Assembly (NCBI RefSeq): GCF_007474605.1
Contig: NZ_VHKL01000002.1
Coordinates: 496,001 to 560,000 of the forward strand
Length of the DNA stretch: 64,000 bases
From: Rhodoligotrophos appendicifer
GTDB taxonomy: Bacteria; Pseudomonadota; Alphaproteobacteria; Rhizobiales; Im1
Reading direction: 5' to 3'
The notes beneath the pieces were generated by a model. The model was not told the origin of the DNA. It did no database searches and saw nothing but the letters and a program-made list of their open reading frames with translations. Every line of letters begins with the position of its first letter. Position 1 is the stretch's first letter. The position numbers and the translations under genes are program-made. Of this stretch, positions 8,652-17,575 are shown in pieces.

Positions 8652-9452
8652 TCAGCTCTTGGTGGCGCGCCAATCCATCGCGGCACCGGAGGCGTCCGTC
8701 GCCATGGGCTCGATCGAGGTGCCGTTCACCCGGCCCACGAATTCACGAGGCGATCCCGGCTCGACTTCGACCTCGAAACTCAGCGCATCGCCCTTCAGGG
8801 AGGCATTCTCGATGGGCACGGACTTGCCCTCGATCTCGGCGGTGCCTTCGACCTGCTGGTAAGTCTGGTCAAGGTCCAGGGTGAATGTCACCTCGGGGCT
8901 TTCCACGCGCCAGGTGCCTTCCACCTTTGCCGGCACATGCCAGAGATAGACGTCACGCCCGTCGACCTCGTCGGACTGGTCAGGCGTCCATGGCCCAAGG
9001 TTGAACTGATGCGAGACAAGGCGGGTGCCCGGCGTCAGTTCCAGCAGTTTCGGCTTCAGCTCGAGATTGACCTTCGGCAGCAGATACATGGTGATGATGG
9101 AGGCTTTGGAGAGATCGGTCTCGAACAGGTTCTGCTCTTCGAACGTCGCGCGATCGGCAACACCTGCCTCCTTGGCGTTCGCCTTTGCCTCCGCCACGCG
9201 GTTCGGATCCAGATCGACCCCGTGCGCCGGGATGCCGTGCTCCTTGGCGGCGGCAATGGCGATACGGCCATCGCCCGAGCCGAGGTCGAGGAGAACATCG
9301 GTTTCCTTCACATCCGCCATTTCGAGCATGCGGTCGACCATGGCGTTCGGTGTCGGAACGAAGGGCACATCCAGAGCCCAGGACGGTGTCAGGCTGGCCA
9401 AGGCAAGTGAAAGGGTGAGGCCGGAGGTGGCCAGGAGGGTCTTTGTCTGCAT
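8652..9452 (-). CDS. Exported class I SAM-methyltransferase-like protein
   Basis: Protein of 266 residues. Residues 1-26 form a clear Sec signal peptide (Lys at the start, a Leu/Ala/Ser-rich core, then PSWALDVP). A Rossmann methyltransferase core follows. VLLDLGSGDGRIAIAAAKEHG is motif I, GVDLDPNRV is motif II with the acidic ribose-binding Asp, and IITMYLLPKVNLELKPKLLE corresponds to motifs IV-V. The last 110 residues look like a beta-rich domain with repeated Glu-Val patterns. AdoMet is not normally available in the periplasm, so either the leader is a membrane anchor, the protein binds another ligand, or AdoMet reaches it in an unknown way. A strong AAGGAGA box precedes the ATG, so the signal peptide is genuinely translated. 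Function unknown. Confidence 0.75.
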   Translation of the reverse strand: MQTKTLLATSGLTLSLALASLTPSWALDVPFVPTPNAMVDRMLEMADVKETDVLLDLGSGDGRIAIAAAKEHGIPAHGVDLDPNRVAEAKANAKEAGVADRATFEEQNLFETDLSKASIITMYLLPKVNLELKPKLLELTPGTRLVSHQFNLGPWTPDQSDEVDGRDVYLWHVPAKVEGTWRVESPEVTFTLDLDQTYQQVEGTAEIEGKSVPIENASLKGDALSFEVEVEPGSPREFVGRVNGTSIEPMATDASGAAMDWRATKS

Positions 9453-9805
9453 GGGAAAGTCTCCTTGATTTCAAGATTCGTCGAGCAAAGACGATGCAAC
9501 TTGTTCAAGGCTGTCGCTCAGTTTTCCGCATCGCCGAGATAAATCTCCGATGCTTAACAGCACGGCTAAGTTGATGTTCCACCGACGGACGCCGTTGGAT
9601 GTTCAACAAAAATCGATCAATGCTGATGAAAATGTGATTAGGGCAGTAAAAATCATAATCTTAAGATTATGATTTTTAAATATCAGTATTGTTTGAAAGA
9701 GATTTTGGATCATCAAGATGGGCGACGATCTCGGCGGTCGCGCCGCCGCTGGCACTGCGATTTCGCCGAGGCCCAAGGCCCGCCACTCGCCCGGCCGGGG
9801 CCGGT
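9453..9805. other. Gene-free AT-rich gap with palindrome
   Basis: A stretch of 353 bases with no credible gene. Bases from about 9595 to 9720 are much richer in A and T than anything within several kilobases. It holds the 32-base palindrome described separately. The left end must contain the promoter of the exported methyltransferase-like gene; no clean -35/-10 pair could be assigned. Confidence 0.6.
9647..9678. repeat. 32-base perfect AT-rich palindrome
   Basis: The sequence reads identically on both strands over 32 bases, centred on TTAA, with A-runs on the left and T-runs on the right. It lies 128 bases downstream of the hisG stop on the minus strand and about 195 bases before the methyltransferase-like start. 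On either strand it would form a long A/U hairpin ending in U residues, so it may work as a bidirectional terminator. A protein-binding site or the footprint of a mobile element is also possible. Confidence 0.6.
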
Positions 9806-10489
9806 TCAGGCCAGCCGCTTGACGATCTCCTGCAGCCGGGCATCGCTCATGGCTCCGAGATGGGCTGCCAGCACGGCTTCCGATTTCAGGATCACGCCGT
9901 CGTCGAGGATCTTGAGGTGGTTGGCTTCCAACGTCGCCCCCGTCGAGGTGATGTCGACGATCACCTCCGCCGTGCCCGCCGCCGGCGCCCCCTCGGTTGC
10001 ACCGAGGCTCTCGACGATTCGATAGCCGCGCACCCCATTCTCGGCGAAGAAGCGGCGCGTCAGGTTCATGTATTTCGTCGCCACCCGAAGCCTGCGGCCA
10101 TGGCGGGCGTAATAGGCCAGCGCCACCTCGTCGAGATCGGTCATGGTGGCGACGTCCAGCCAGCATTCCGGCACGGCGACGATCACATCGGCGCGGCCGA
10201 AGCCGAACCGCAGCTGGATGTCGACAATCTCGGCCATGTTGGGGATGTGCTCACGCAGCAAGTCCTCGCCGGTGATCCCGATATCGATGGCGCCCTCGCG
10301 CAGCAGATGGGCGATCTCGGTCGCCGAGAGGTAGGATACCTCGACGCCGTCGATGCCGTTTAGGCGGCCCTGATAGCCGCGTCCCGCCCCGGTGCGATCG
10401 AGCGTCAAGCCGACGCCGCCCAGCAACTCGGAGGCCTTCTCCATGAGTCGTCCCTTGGAGGGCAGGGCGATGATCAGCGGCTTCATCAT
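9806..10489 (-). CDS. hisG: ATP phosphoribosyltransferase catalytic subunit, short form
   Basis: Catalyses the first step of histidine synthesis, joining ATP and PRPP to give phosphoribosyl-ATP. The protein has 227 residues, the length of the short HisG type that lacks the C-terminal histidine-sensing domain. LIIALPSKGRL is the conserved N-terminus, IDIGITGEDLL is the substrate-binding loop, and the PRPP-binding region is VIVDITSTGATLEANHLKIL. Short HisG needs the HisZ regulatory subunit, encoded directly upstream; the two genes overlap by four bases (ATGA), which suggests coupled synthesis in fixed ratio. The hetero-octamer is cytoplasmic and inhibited by histidine through HisZ. The first of two consecutive ATG codons is used here. 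The adjacent palindrome may terminate the transcript. Confidence 0.95.
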   Translation of the reverse strand: MMKPLIIALPSKGRLMEKASELLGGVGLTLDRTGAGRGYQGRLNGIDGVEVSYLSATEIAHLLREGAIDIGITGEDLLREHIPNMAEIVDIQLRFGFGRADVIVAVPECWLDVATMTDLDEVALAYYARHGRRLRVATKYMNLTRRFFAENGVRGYRIVESLGATEGAPAAGTAEVIVDITSTGATLEANHLKILDDGVILKSEAVLAAHLGAMSDARLQEIVKRLA

Positions 10490-11658
10490 GACCGGGCCTC
10501 CAGCGCCAGCCGCAGCCGCTCGGTGTGAATGGCGCAGCCCACCGCCGGCACAGGCTCCGGGCTGCCGATGGCGGCCATCAAGCCGTCATAGCGGCCGCCG
10601 CCGGCAAGCGGCAGCCAACCCGTCGCGCTCTCCACCTCGATCTGGAAGACGAAGCCCGAATAATATTCGAGGCTGCGGCCGAAGACGCCGGAAAAGCGGT
10701 GGGTCTCGACTTCTATGCCCTGGGCTCTGGCCTCGGCAAAGCGCCGGTCGAACTGGTCGAGCACGGCCCCGAACTGCGCACCGGCCTTCTCCGCGATGGC
10801 GCGCATGGCGAGGCTTGCATCTTCCGGCGCCCCATCGATGGCGAGATAGGTCTCGATCAAGTCGACAGCATCGGCATCGAGGGGATCCTCGTCGCGGTCG
10901 CGGGCCCGCTCATGCAGCCGCCGGGCGATCTCGGCGATGGTGCGGCCGCCGACCAGCGGAATGTCTTCATGCTCCAGCACCTCCTCCACGAGCTGCAGGG
11001 CGCGTGCTTCCGGGGCGCCATGCAGCCGGGTCAGCAGCTCTTCGGTCGCCGAGCGCACCGGCTTGCGGCGGCTGGAGAGCGTGTCGAGCAGGTCGCGGAA
11101 GGCCCGGGGCCGCCAGAATTGATGCTTGAGCCGCTGGCGCCACCGCTCGGGCATGTCGATCGCATCGAGCAGCGCCGCAAGCAGGGCGAGGTCGCCGAGC
11201 TTGACGCGGTAGCGGGTCAGGCCCGCGGCATGGAGCGCCTTCACGGTCAGGGCGAAGATCTCGGCCTCTGCGATCCCTGCGTCAGTGTCGCCCAGCCATT
11301 CCATGCCGACTTGCACGAATTCGTTGGGGTGCATGGCATCCGCGCCTTGAGGCTGGTGGCGGAAGGCCGGGCCGCAATAGCAGTAACGCGCCTCAGTCGC
11401 AGGGGAGGGCGCCGTCTCCAGATGATAGCGGCAGGTGGGCACGGTCAGGTCCGGGCGCAGGCACAACTCGCGACCCGAAGGGTCGGTGAAGACATAGGTG
11501 CGGGTGCGGATATCCTCGCCGGAGCGGTCGAGGAACAGATCCGCCGGCTGCAGGATGTCAGGCGTCACATGATCGAAGCCGGCCGCCTCGATCAGCGCCA
11601 GCATGGCCGCATTCTGCGCCTCGAGGGAGCCCCGATCGGCAGAGGACCTACCGGGCAT
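10486..11658 (-). CDS. hisZ: ATP phosphoribosyltransferase regulatory subunit
   Basis: Protein of 390 residues related to the catalytic core of histidyl-tRNA synthetase but used as the regulatory partner of short HisG. Motif-2-like region: LCLRPDLTVPTCRYHLE and YCYCGPAFRHQPQGADAMHP. The motif-3-like [19 protein letters not shown] is near residue 345. It lacks the C-terminal anticodon-binding domain of a true synthetase, which explains the shorter length compared with hisS upstream. HisZ binds histidine and relays feedback inhibition to HisG. A GGGAG box precedes the ATG. The order hisS-hisZ-hisG on one strand is common in Alphaproteobacteria, but here a repeat-bearing gap of 180 bases separates hisS from hisZ. 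Confidence 0.93.
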   Translation of the reverse strand: MPGRSSADRGSLEAQNAAMLALIEAAGFDHVTPDILQPADLFLDRSGEDIRTRTYVFTDPSGRELCLRPDLTVPTCRYHLETAPSPATEARYCYCGPAFRHQPQGADAMHPNEFVQVGMEWLGDTDAGIAEAEIFALTVKALHAAGLTRYRVKLGDLALLAALLDAIDMPERWRQRLKHQFWRPRAFRDLLDTLSSRRKPVRSATEELLTRLHGAPEARALQLVEEVLEHEDIPLVGGRTIAEIARRLHERARDRDEDPLDADAVDLIETYLAIDGAPEDASLAMRAIAEKAGAQFGAVLDQFDRRFAEARAQGIEVETHRFSGVFGRSLEYYSGFVFQIEVESATGWLPLAGGGRYDGLMAAIGSPEPVPAVGCAIHTERLRLALEARS

Positions 11659-11721
11659 GGGGGCGGCTCCCTTTCACGCACGGGGAGAGGTGAAGGGTTG
11701 CGGCAGCGTCATCTTCTCCAC

Positions 11722-11814
11722 CGTCATCCTCGGGCTTGACCCGAGGATCCAGGGTCGCCCAGGGAAAGCGCGTCCCCCGCGGCTCCTTGATGCTCGCATC
11801 AGGCCCGGGCCTGA
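11722..11814. repeat. Palindromic interspersed repeat cluster (REP-like)
   Basis: The hisS-hisZ gap contains a unit running from CGTCATCCTCGGG to GAGGATCCAGG (11722-11753) with an internal short palindrome around CTTGACC. Two further small palindromes follow: GATGC-TC-GCATC at 11789-11800 and the 16-base TCAGGCCCGGGCCTGA at 11799-11814. The first unit matches, apart from one base, the arms of the inverted repeat at 17576-17668. The pattern is that of an intergenic palindromic repeat family of alphaproteobacterial genomes. Confidence 0.7.
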
Positions 11815-11838
11815 CGGTCGATGGTAGGGTAGGGCACA

Positions 11839-13317
11839 TCAGGAATACCGTGCCAGGATCTCTTGCACCGCCGCCACCAGAGCGTCGCGCTTGACCGTCA
11901 CCTGGGCGGGGCGGGCCTCGCGCCATTCGTCACGGCCTTCGATGGCCTTGGCGGCCTCGGCACCGGCGACCAGGTCTTTCACCTGCACCTCACCGCGCGC
12001 CAGTTCGTCACCTCCCTGGATGATCACGCAAGGGCTGCCGCGGCGGTCGGCATATTTCATCTGCGCCTTCATGCCGGAGGTGCCGAGATACATCTCGGCG
12101 CGCAGCCCCGCCTGGCGGAGCTCGGTGACCATGGCCTGGTAGTCGCCCATGCGCTCCTTGTCCATGACCAGCACCACCACGGGTGCAGCCGCCCCCTGGT
12201 CCTCGATCTTGCCCAGATGCTTCAGGGCCGCGTAAAGCCTGGAGACGCCGATGGAGAAGCCGGTCGCCGGTACCTTCTCACCACGAAAACGCTCGACTAG
12301 CCCGTCATAGCGCCCGCCGCCGCCGACGGAGCCGAAACGGGTGACCTCGCCCTCCTCGTTGCGGGCATCAAACAGGAGCTCGGCCTCGAAGACGGGGCCG
12401 GTGTAATATTCGAGGCCGCGGACGACGGACGGGTCGAAAGTGATTCTGTCTTGCTCATATCCAGCATCTTTACAATGCAACAGCAACTGTACAGTTTCAC
12501 TGATAGCCAAATCTTCGGATCCAATTAAATCATTAACTTTAGCAAGCTTCTCGGCGCCATCCTTGCCAACGATCTGTAGATACGCCAACACAATCGTGAC
12601 GTTATCTTCAATCAGGCCTGCTCCTTTGGTGACGTCGCCACTGGCGTCTGTACGCCCAGATGTTAACAGGTCTTTGACACCGTCCAGACCGATCTTGTCC
12701 AACTTGTCTATAGCTCGCAAAACCGTTAGACGGCGCCCAGAATCTTCAATGCCAGTCAGACCGACGGCTTCCATGACGCCGTCGAGGATCTTGCGGTTGT
12801 TGACGCGGATCACGTAAGAACCGCGCGGGATCCCCAGCGCCTCCAGCGTGTCGGCTGCCAGCATGCAGATTTCGGCATCCGCCGCCGGGTTGCTGGTGCC
12901 CACGGTGTCGGCGTCGAACTGCATGAACTGGCGGAACCGGCCTGGTCCCGGCTTCTCATTGCGATAGACCCAGCCCGAGCGATAGGAGCGATAGGGCTTG
13001 GGCAGGCTGTCGTAATGCTCCGCCACATAGCGGGCGAGGGGGGCGGTCAGGTCGTAGCGCAGGGACAGCCACTGGTCGTCTTCGTCCTGGAACGAGAACA
13101 CGCCCTCGTTGGGGCGGTCCTGGTCAGGCAGGAATTTTCCCAAGGCGTCGGTATACTCGATGGTCGGCGTCTCGACGGGATCGAAGCCATAGGATTCATA
13201 GACCTGCTCGATGGTCTGCAGCATCTTCTTGAGCGCGCGGATCTCGCTCGCCTCGACGTCGCGAAAGCCTTTCGCGACGCGCGCCTTGGGGCGCTCCGAT
13301 TTCAATGTCTTGCTCAT
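11839..13317 (-). CDS. hisS: Histidyl-tRNA synthetase, with internal low-GC block
   Basis: Class II aminoacyl-tRNA synthetase of 492 residues that charges tRNA-His in the cytoplasm. Motif 2 is seen in [18 protein letters not shown] and [20 protein letters not shown]. The histidine-specific segment is [17 protein letters not shown]. Motif 3 is [16 protein letters not shown]. The anticodon-binding domain starts near residue 375 with [16 protein letters not shown]. The gene encodes the long form with an insertion domain at about residues 180-290. That insertion domain is the odd part: bases 12436-12775 have much lower GC and AT-ending codons than the rest, yet the reading frame is intact. This points to replacement by recombination. 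An interspersed palindromic repeat follows the stop. Confidence 0.95.
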   Translation of the reverse strand: MSKTLKSERPKARVAKGFRDVEASEIRALKKMLQTIEQVYESYGFDPVETPTIEYTDALGKFLPDQDRPNEGVFSFQDEDDQWLSLRYDLTAPLARYVAEHYDSLPKPYRSYRSGWVYRNEKPGPGRFRQFMQFDADTVGTSNPAADAEICMLAADTLEALGIPRGSYVIRVNNRKILDGVMEAVGLTGIEDSGRRLTVLRAIDKLDKIGLDGVKDLLTSGRTDASGDVTKGAGLIEDNVTIVLAYLQIVGKDGAEKLAKVNDLIGSEDLAISETVQLLLHCKDAGYEQDRITFDPSVVRGLEYYTGPVFEAELLFDARNEEGEVTRFGSVGGGGRYDGLVERFRGEKVPATGFSIGVSRLYAALKHLGKIEDQGAAAPVVVLVMDKERMGDYQAMVTELRQAGLRAEMYLGTSGMKAQMKYADRRGSPCVIIQGGDELARGEVQVKDLVAGAEAAKAIEGRDEWREARPAQVTVKRDALVAAVQEILARYS

Positions 13318-13397
13318 CCGAGCGTCAGTCCTGCCGGTTGGTTCTGTGCGGCGGGTTCTATCGGATGGATGTCACAGCGGCAAGGCGTGAGCGCGCG

Positions 13398-14690
13398 TCA
13401 GCGCACCATGGCCGCCGGCCGGGGGCCTCCCGTTGCCCAGTCGAGCAATTCCACCGTGTGCGTCACGGGAATCTCCGTGCCGGAGCCGAGCTGGGTCAGG
13501 CAGCCGATATTGCCGGTGGCGATGACGTCGGGGCGGGTCGCGCGGATGTTGTCGAGCTTGCGGTCGCGCAGCCGGGTCGCGATCTCCGGCTGCAGGATGT
13601 TGTAGGTCCCGGCCGAGCCGCAGCAGAGATGGCCCTCCGCCGGCTCCACCACCTCGAAGCCCGCCTCCGACAAAAGCTGCTTCGGGGCCGTGCGGATCTT
13701 CTGGCCATGCTGCATGGAACAGGCCGAATGATAGGCGACCCGCATGGCGATGGGCACGCGCCCCTCGGGCAGGCCCTGGGCTGCAAGGAACTCGGTCACG
13801 TCCTGGGTGAGGGCGGAGACCCGCGCCGCCTTCTCCGCATAGAGCGGATCGCGCTTCAGCATGTGGCCGTAATCCTTCACCGTGGTGCCGCAGCCGGAAG
13901 CATTGATGATGATCGCCTCCAAGCCCTCGCCCTCCATCTCGGCGATATAGGCGTCGATATTCGCGCGCGCTTTCGCCAAAGCATCCTCGTCGCGGCCCAT
14001 GTGATGGGTGAGCGAGCCGCAGCAGCCCTGGCCCTGCGGCACCACCGGCTCGTAGCCGATGCGGGCGAGAAGGCGCGCGGTCGCCTCGTTGATCGACGGC
14101 GCCAGCACCGTCTGGGCGCAGCCGGTGAGCAGCGCCACGCGGCCGCGCCGCTTGCCGGCGCTCGGCATGGCCAAGGGCTTCGCCTCGGGCAGGGTGCGCG
14201 GTGCGAGCCGCAGCATCGCCGCCAGCGGCCGCAGCGGCGGGATCGCCTGCAGCAAAGGGGCAAAGGGGCGTCCCAGCCGGCTCAGCTTCAGGGCGGTGCG
14301 CATCCGGTCCGGATCGGGGAGGACCGCCGCCAGGGCGTCGCGCAGCAGCCGGTCGAACCAGGGGCGGCGATAGGTCTCCTCCACCCGCACCCGGGCCTGG
14401 TCGATCAGGTGCATGTAATCGACGCCCGAGGGACAGGTCGTCACGCAGGCCAGGCAGGACAGGCAGCGGTCGATATGCTTCACCACCTCGCCGGTGACGG
14501 GCTTGTCCTCCTCCAGCATCTGCTTGATCAGATAGATGCGGCCGCGAGGGCTGTCGAGCTCGTCGCCCAGCAGCACGTAAGTCGGGCAGGTGGCCGTGCA
14601 GAAGCCGCAATGGACGCAGGCGCGCAGGATCTGCTCGGCTTCCGCGATCTTCGGGTCGGCGCGCTGGGCTTCGGTGAAGCGGGTCTGCAT
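13398..14690 (-). CDS. glcF: Glycolate oxidase iron-sulfur subunit
   Basis: Protein of 430 residues that carries electrons from the flavin subunits of glycolate oxidase to the respiratory chain. Two ferredoxin-type clusters are evident: ACVHCGFCTATCPTY near residue 32 and CLSCLACVTTCPSG near residue 82. The C-terminal half has two CCG-type (cysteine-rich) domains: GQGCCGSLTHHMGRD and EGHLCCGSAGTYNIL. Together with GlcD and GlcE it oxidises glycolate to glyoxylate at the cytoplasmic membrane. It is the last gene of a three-gene minus-strand operon; 15 bases separate it from glcE. The length equals that of characterised GlcF proteins. Confidence 0.93.
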   Translation of the reverse strand: MQTRFTEAQRADPKIAEAEQILRACVHCGFCTATCPTYVLLGDELDSPRGRIYLIKQMLEEDKPVTGEVVKHIDRCLSCLACVTTCPSGVDYMHLIDQARVRVEETYRRPWFDRLLRDALAAVLPDPDRMRTALKLSRLGRPFAPLLQAIPPLRPLAAMLRLAPRTLPEAKPLAMPSAGKRRGRVALLTGCAQTVLAPSINEATARLLARIGYEPVVPQGQGCCGSLTHHMGRDEDALAKARANIDAYIAEMEGEGLEAIIINASGCGTTVKDYGHMLKRDPLYAEKAARVSALTQDVTEFLAAQGLPEGRVPIAMRVAYHSACSMQHGQKIRTAPKQLLSEAGFEVVEPAEGHLCCGSAGTYNILQPEIATRLRDRKLDNIRATRPDVIATGNIGCLTQLGSGTEIPVTHTVELLDWATGGPRPAAMVR

Positions 14691-14705
14691 CGTTACAAGG
14701 ACCTG

Positions 14706-15929
14706 TCAACTGCCGTCATACATGCGCCCGGGATTGAGGATGCCATGGGGATCGAAGCCCGCCTTTACGCGCCGGGTCAAGGCGCGGATGCCGGGGGAGA
14801 GCGGATCGAAGCTCGCGACCGCCGCTCGGGTGGCCGCATCGGCGCGAATCAGCGTCGCATGACCGCCATGGCGGGCGATGCAGCCGCGCACGCTTGACGC
14901 CCCGGCATCGGCTGTCGCTGCCACGTCGCACCAGATCAACCCGCCGCCCCAATCATAGAAGCCGCGTGCCTGAGCCGTGCGGCGCAATTCGTTCAAGACC
15001 GCAGCTCCGCGCGCCGGGGCGACCGAGATCCGCCAGACCGGGCGGTCGAAGCGGTCGGCAAGCAGCAGGCCGTCGCGGATGTCGCCCCAGAGCGCGCGCG
15101 ACGGTTCGGCCTCGACCACCAGGCTGGCCGTCTGGACTGCGACCAGAGCCTCGAGCTTGGCCACGCGATAGGCGACGGAGGGGCCGACGCCCTCCAGCCG
15201 GAAGGCGGTGACGCTGGCGCCCTGGCCCGCCGCATCCTCAGGCGCGAAGCGCCGCGCCAGGTCCACTGGGATGTGGGCTGCGCCGGAAATCTCGCAGGCG
15301 CTGCCGAGGCCTGCGGACAGGGCGGCTATGGCGGCCTCGTCGTCGAGCCCGAACAGGATCAGGCTCGATTCAGTCTCGGGGGCCGGCAAGACCTTCAGGG
15401 TCACCTCGGACATGACCGCCAGCGTGCCCCAGGAGCCCGCCATCAGCTTCGGCAGGTCGTAGCCGGTCACGTTCTTCACCACGCGGCCACCGCCCTTGAA
15501 GATCTCACCGCGGCCGCTCACCGCCTTGAAGCCGAGGAAATGGTCGCGGACCGCGCCGACCTTGATCCGCCGCGGCCCGGCCAAGTTCGTCGCCACCAGG
15601 CCGCCCGCCGTCCCCGGCCCGCCATTGCCGCCGAGCAACACGGTGAGGTCGGGGGGCTCGAAGGCCAGGCACTGGCCGCGTGCCGTGATCGCGGCGGTGA
15701 TCTCCTCCAGCGGCGTGCCGCTGCCGGCCTGGATCACCAGCTCCTCGGGCTCATAGAGGCTGATGCCGGAGAGAGCGGTCGTATCGAGGGTCCAGCTCGC
15801 ATCCATCACCCCGCCGATCGCCCGCTTGGAGCCCGACCCCAAAATCTCGATGGGCGCCTGGGCGGAGGCGGCCCAGGCCACGGCATCGCGCAGCTGGCCG
15901 AGATTTTCGGGCTTGAGGACCGAGGCCAT
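14706..15929 (-). CDS. glcE: Glycolate oxidase FAD-binding subunit
   Basis: Protein of 407 residues with the FAD_binding_4 (PCMH) domain. IEILGSGSKRAIGG is the start of the FAD-binding fold, and VLLGGNGGPGTAGGLVATN and GGGRVVKNVTGYDLPKLMAG are the FAD pyrophosphate and covalent/contact regions seen in GlcE. It resembles GlcD but is shorter and lacks the full C-terminal oxidase domain, as is normal. The ATG directly abuts the glcD stop (TGAATG), so translation is almost certainly coupled. GlcE is required for glycolate oxidase activity together with GlcD and GlcF. The C-terminal GIRALTRRVKAGFDPHGILN resembles the flavoprotein end that contacts the substrate. Confidence 0.92.
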   Translation of the reverse strand: MASVLKPENLGQLRDAVAWAASAQAPIEILGSGSKRAIGGVMDASWTLDTTALSGISLYEPEELVIQAGSGTPLEEITAAITARGQCLAFEPPDLTVLLGGNGGPGTAGGLVATNLAGPRRIKVGAVRDHFLGFKAVSGRGEIFKGGGRVVKNVTGYDLPKLMAGSWGTLAVMSEVTLKVLPAPETESSLILFGLDDEAAIAALSAGLGSACEISGAAHIPVDLARRFAPEDAAGQGASVTAFRLEGVGPSVAYRVAKLEALVAVQTASLVVEAEPSRALWGDIRDGLLLADRFDRPVWRISVAPARGAAVLNELRRTAQARGFYDWGGGLIWCDVAATADAGASSVRGCIARHGGHATLIRADAATRAAVASFDPLSPGIRALTRRVKAGFDPHGILNPGRMYDGS

Positions 15930-17426
15930 TCAGAACCGCGGAATGTTCGGAAACGGCACCTGGCCGCGATGGACATGCATGGCGCCCAGCTCGGCGCAGC
16001 GGTGCAGGATCGGGAACACCTTGCCCGGATTCATCAATCCTTGCGGATCGAAGGCGCATTTCAGCCGCTGCTGATGGGCGAGATCGCCCTCGTCGAACAT
16101 CACCGGCATCAGATCGCGCTTCTCGACTCCCACCCCGTGCTCGCCGGTGAGCACGCCTCCCACCTCGACGCAGAGCCTCAGGATGTCGGCGCCGAAGGCC
16201 TCGGCGCGCTCCAATTCGTCAGCGATATTCGCGTCATAGAGGATCAGGGGATGCAGATTGCCGTCGCCGGCGTGAAAGACATTCGCCACCCGAAGCCCGT
16301 ATTGCACCGACATCTCGCCCATGCGGTGCAATACCTTGGGCAATTGGTGGCGGGGGATGGTGCCGTCCATGCAGAGATAGTCCGGCGAGATCCTGCCCAC
16401 CGCCGGGAAGGCCGCCTTGCGTCCCGCCCAGAAGGCCAGCCGTTCGGCTTCGGTGGTGCTGACGCGCAGGCCGGCCGCGCCATTGGCATCGGCAATCGCG
16501 GAGACCCGCTCGATCAGATGGGTGACCTCGGCTTCGGGACCGTCGAGCTCGATGATGAGCAGGGCCTCCACGTCGAGCGGATAGCCGGCGCGCACGAATT
16601 CCTCGGCGGCATGGATCGCCGGCCGGTCCATCATCTCGATGCCGGCGGGAATGATCCCTGCGGCGATGATATCGGCCACGCATTTGCCGGCCTCTTCGCT
16701 CGAGGGAAAGCCCACCAGCAGGGCGCGGGCGGTCTCCGGCAGAGGCAGGATCCTGACGGTCACCTCCGTAACCACGCCGAGCAACCCCTCCGAGCCGATC
16801 ACCACCCCCAGCAGGTCCAATCCACCCGAATCGAGATGCTTGCCGCCGAGGCGGATCACCTCGCCGTCGATCAGGACGAACTCCACCCCGAGCACGTTGT
16901 TCGTGGTGAGGCCGTATTTCAGGCAATGCACGCCGCCGGCATTCTCCGCCACATTGCCGCCGATGGTGCAGGCAATCTGGCTGGACGGGTCGGGGGCATA
17001 ATAGAAGCCCGCGCCGCGCACGGCGTCGCTGATGGCGAGGTTGGTCACCCCCGGCTGCACGGTCACGCAGCGGTCGGTGTAATCGATGTCGAGAATCGAC
17101 TTGAACTTCGCCATGACCAGGAGCACGGCATCCTCCAGCGGCAGGGCGCCCCCCGACAGGGACGTGCCGGCGCCACGCGGCACCACGCGGATCTGCTGCT
17201 CGTGGCAAAATCTCAGGACGGCGGCGACCTGTGCCGTATCGCGGGGGAGAACCGCGACCATGGGCAGCTGGCGATGAGCCGTCAGCCCGTCGCTCTCGAA
17301 GACCCGCAACTCGTCGACCGTGTCGATGACCCCTTCGCCCGGCACGATGGCGCGAAGGCTGCGCACGATCTCGCGGCGCCGGGCCAAAACGCCCCGATCC
17401 GGCTCCGGCATCCTGAGGCCGCTCAT
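15930..17426 (-). CDS. glcD: Glycolate oxidase catalytic subunit
   Basis: FAD-linked oxidase of 498 residues that oxidises glycolate (and often D-lactate) to glyoxylate. The FAD_binding_4 domain shows VVPRGAGTSLSGGALP and CTIGGNVAENAGGVHCLKYG. The FAD-oxidase C-terminal domain carries NVFHAGDGNLHPLILYD, whose His coordinates the substrate, and GGVLTGEHGVGVEKRDLM, the signature second His. Both motifs are intact. First gene of glcDEF on the minus strand, with an AGGCAAGG box before the ATG. The long inverted repeat at 17576-17668 lies upstream of it and the LysE gene points away from that repeat toward glcD. The glycerate kinase gene and lutABC are close, suggesting a region devoted to hydroxy-acid use. 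Confidence 0.94.
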   Translation of the reverse strand: MSGLRMPEPDRGVLARRREIVRSLRAIVPGEGVIDTVDELRVFESDGLTAHRQLPMVAVLPRDTAQVAAVLRFCHEQQIRVVPRGAGTSLSGGALPLEDAVLLVMAKFKSILDIDYTDRCVTVQPGVTNLAISDAVRGAGFYYAPDPSSQIACTIGGNVAENAGGVHCLKYGLTTNNVLGVEFVLIDGEVIRLGGKHLDSGGLDLLGVVIGSEGLLGVVTEVTVRILPLPETARALLVGFPSSEEAGKCVADIIAAGIIPAGIEMMDRPAIHAAEEFVRAGYPLDVEALLIIELDGPEAEVTHLIERVSAIADANGAAGLRVSTTEAERLAFWAGRKAAFPAVGRISPDYLCMDGTIPRHQLPKVLHRMGEMSVQYGLRVANVFHAGDGNLHPLILYDANIADELERAEAFGADILRLCVEVGGVLTGEHGVGVEKRDLMPVMFDEGDLAHQQRLKCAFDPQGLMNPGKVFPILHRCAELGAMHVHRGQVPFPNIPRF

Positions 17427-17575
17427 CCTTGCCTGTTTCCCTCATGTGTCACGGGAGTGTCATACCATGGATGGCGGTGCGGTATCCATCGAGAGGGTGG
17501 CGACCTTATTCTTCGCTCTCCTTATGCTGCTCGCTCACCGTCATCCCTCTCTCACACCGTCATCCTCTCTCAAAT

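Noticed and set aside
7423..8862. 479-codon open frame opposite the permease
   Set aside because: Composition dominated by His, Gly and Glu from the complement of hydrophobic codons.
12436..12775. Frameshift or pseudogene in hisS
   Set aside because: The frame is continuous and motifs 2 and 3 and the HisA segment are intact, so the GC drop is not decay.
13305..14897. 530-codon open frame opposite glcF
   Set aside because: Arg/Gly/His-rich shadow composition with no motifs; glcF is complete on the other strand.
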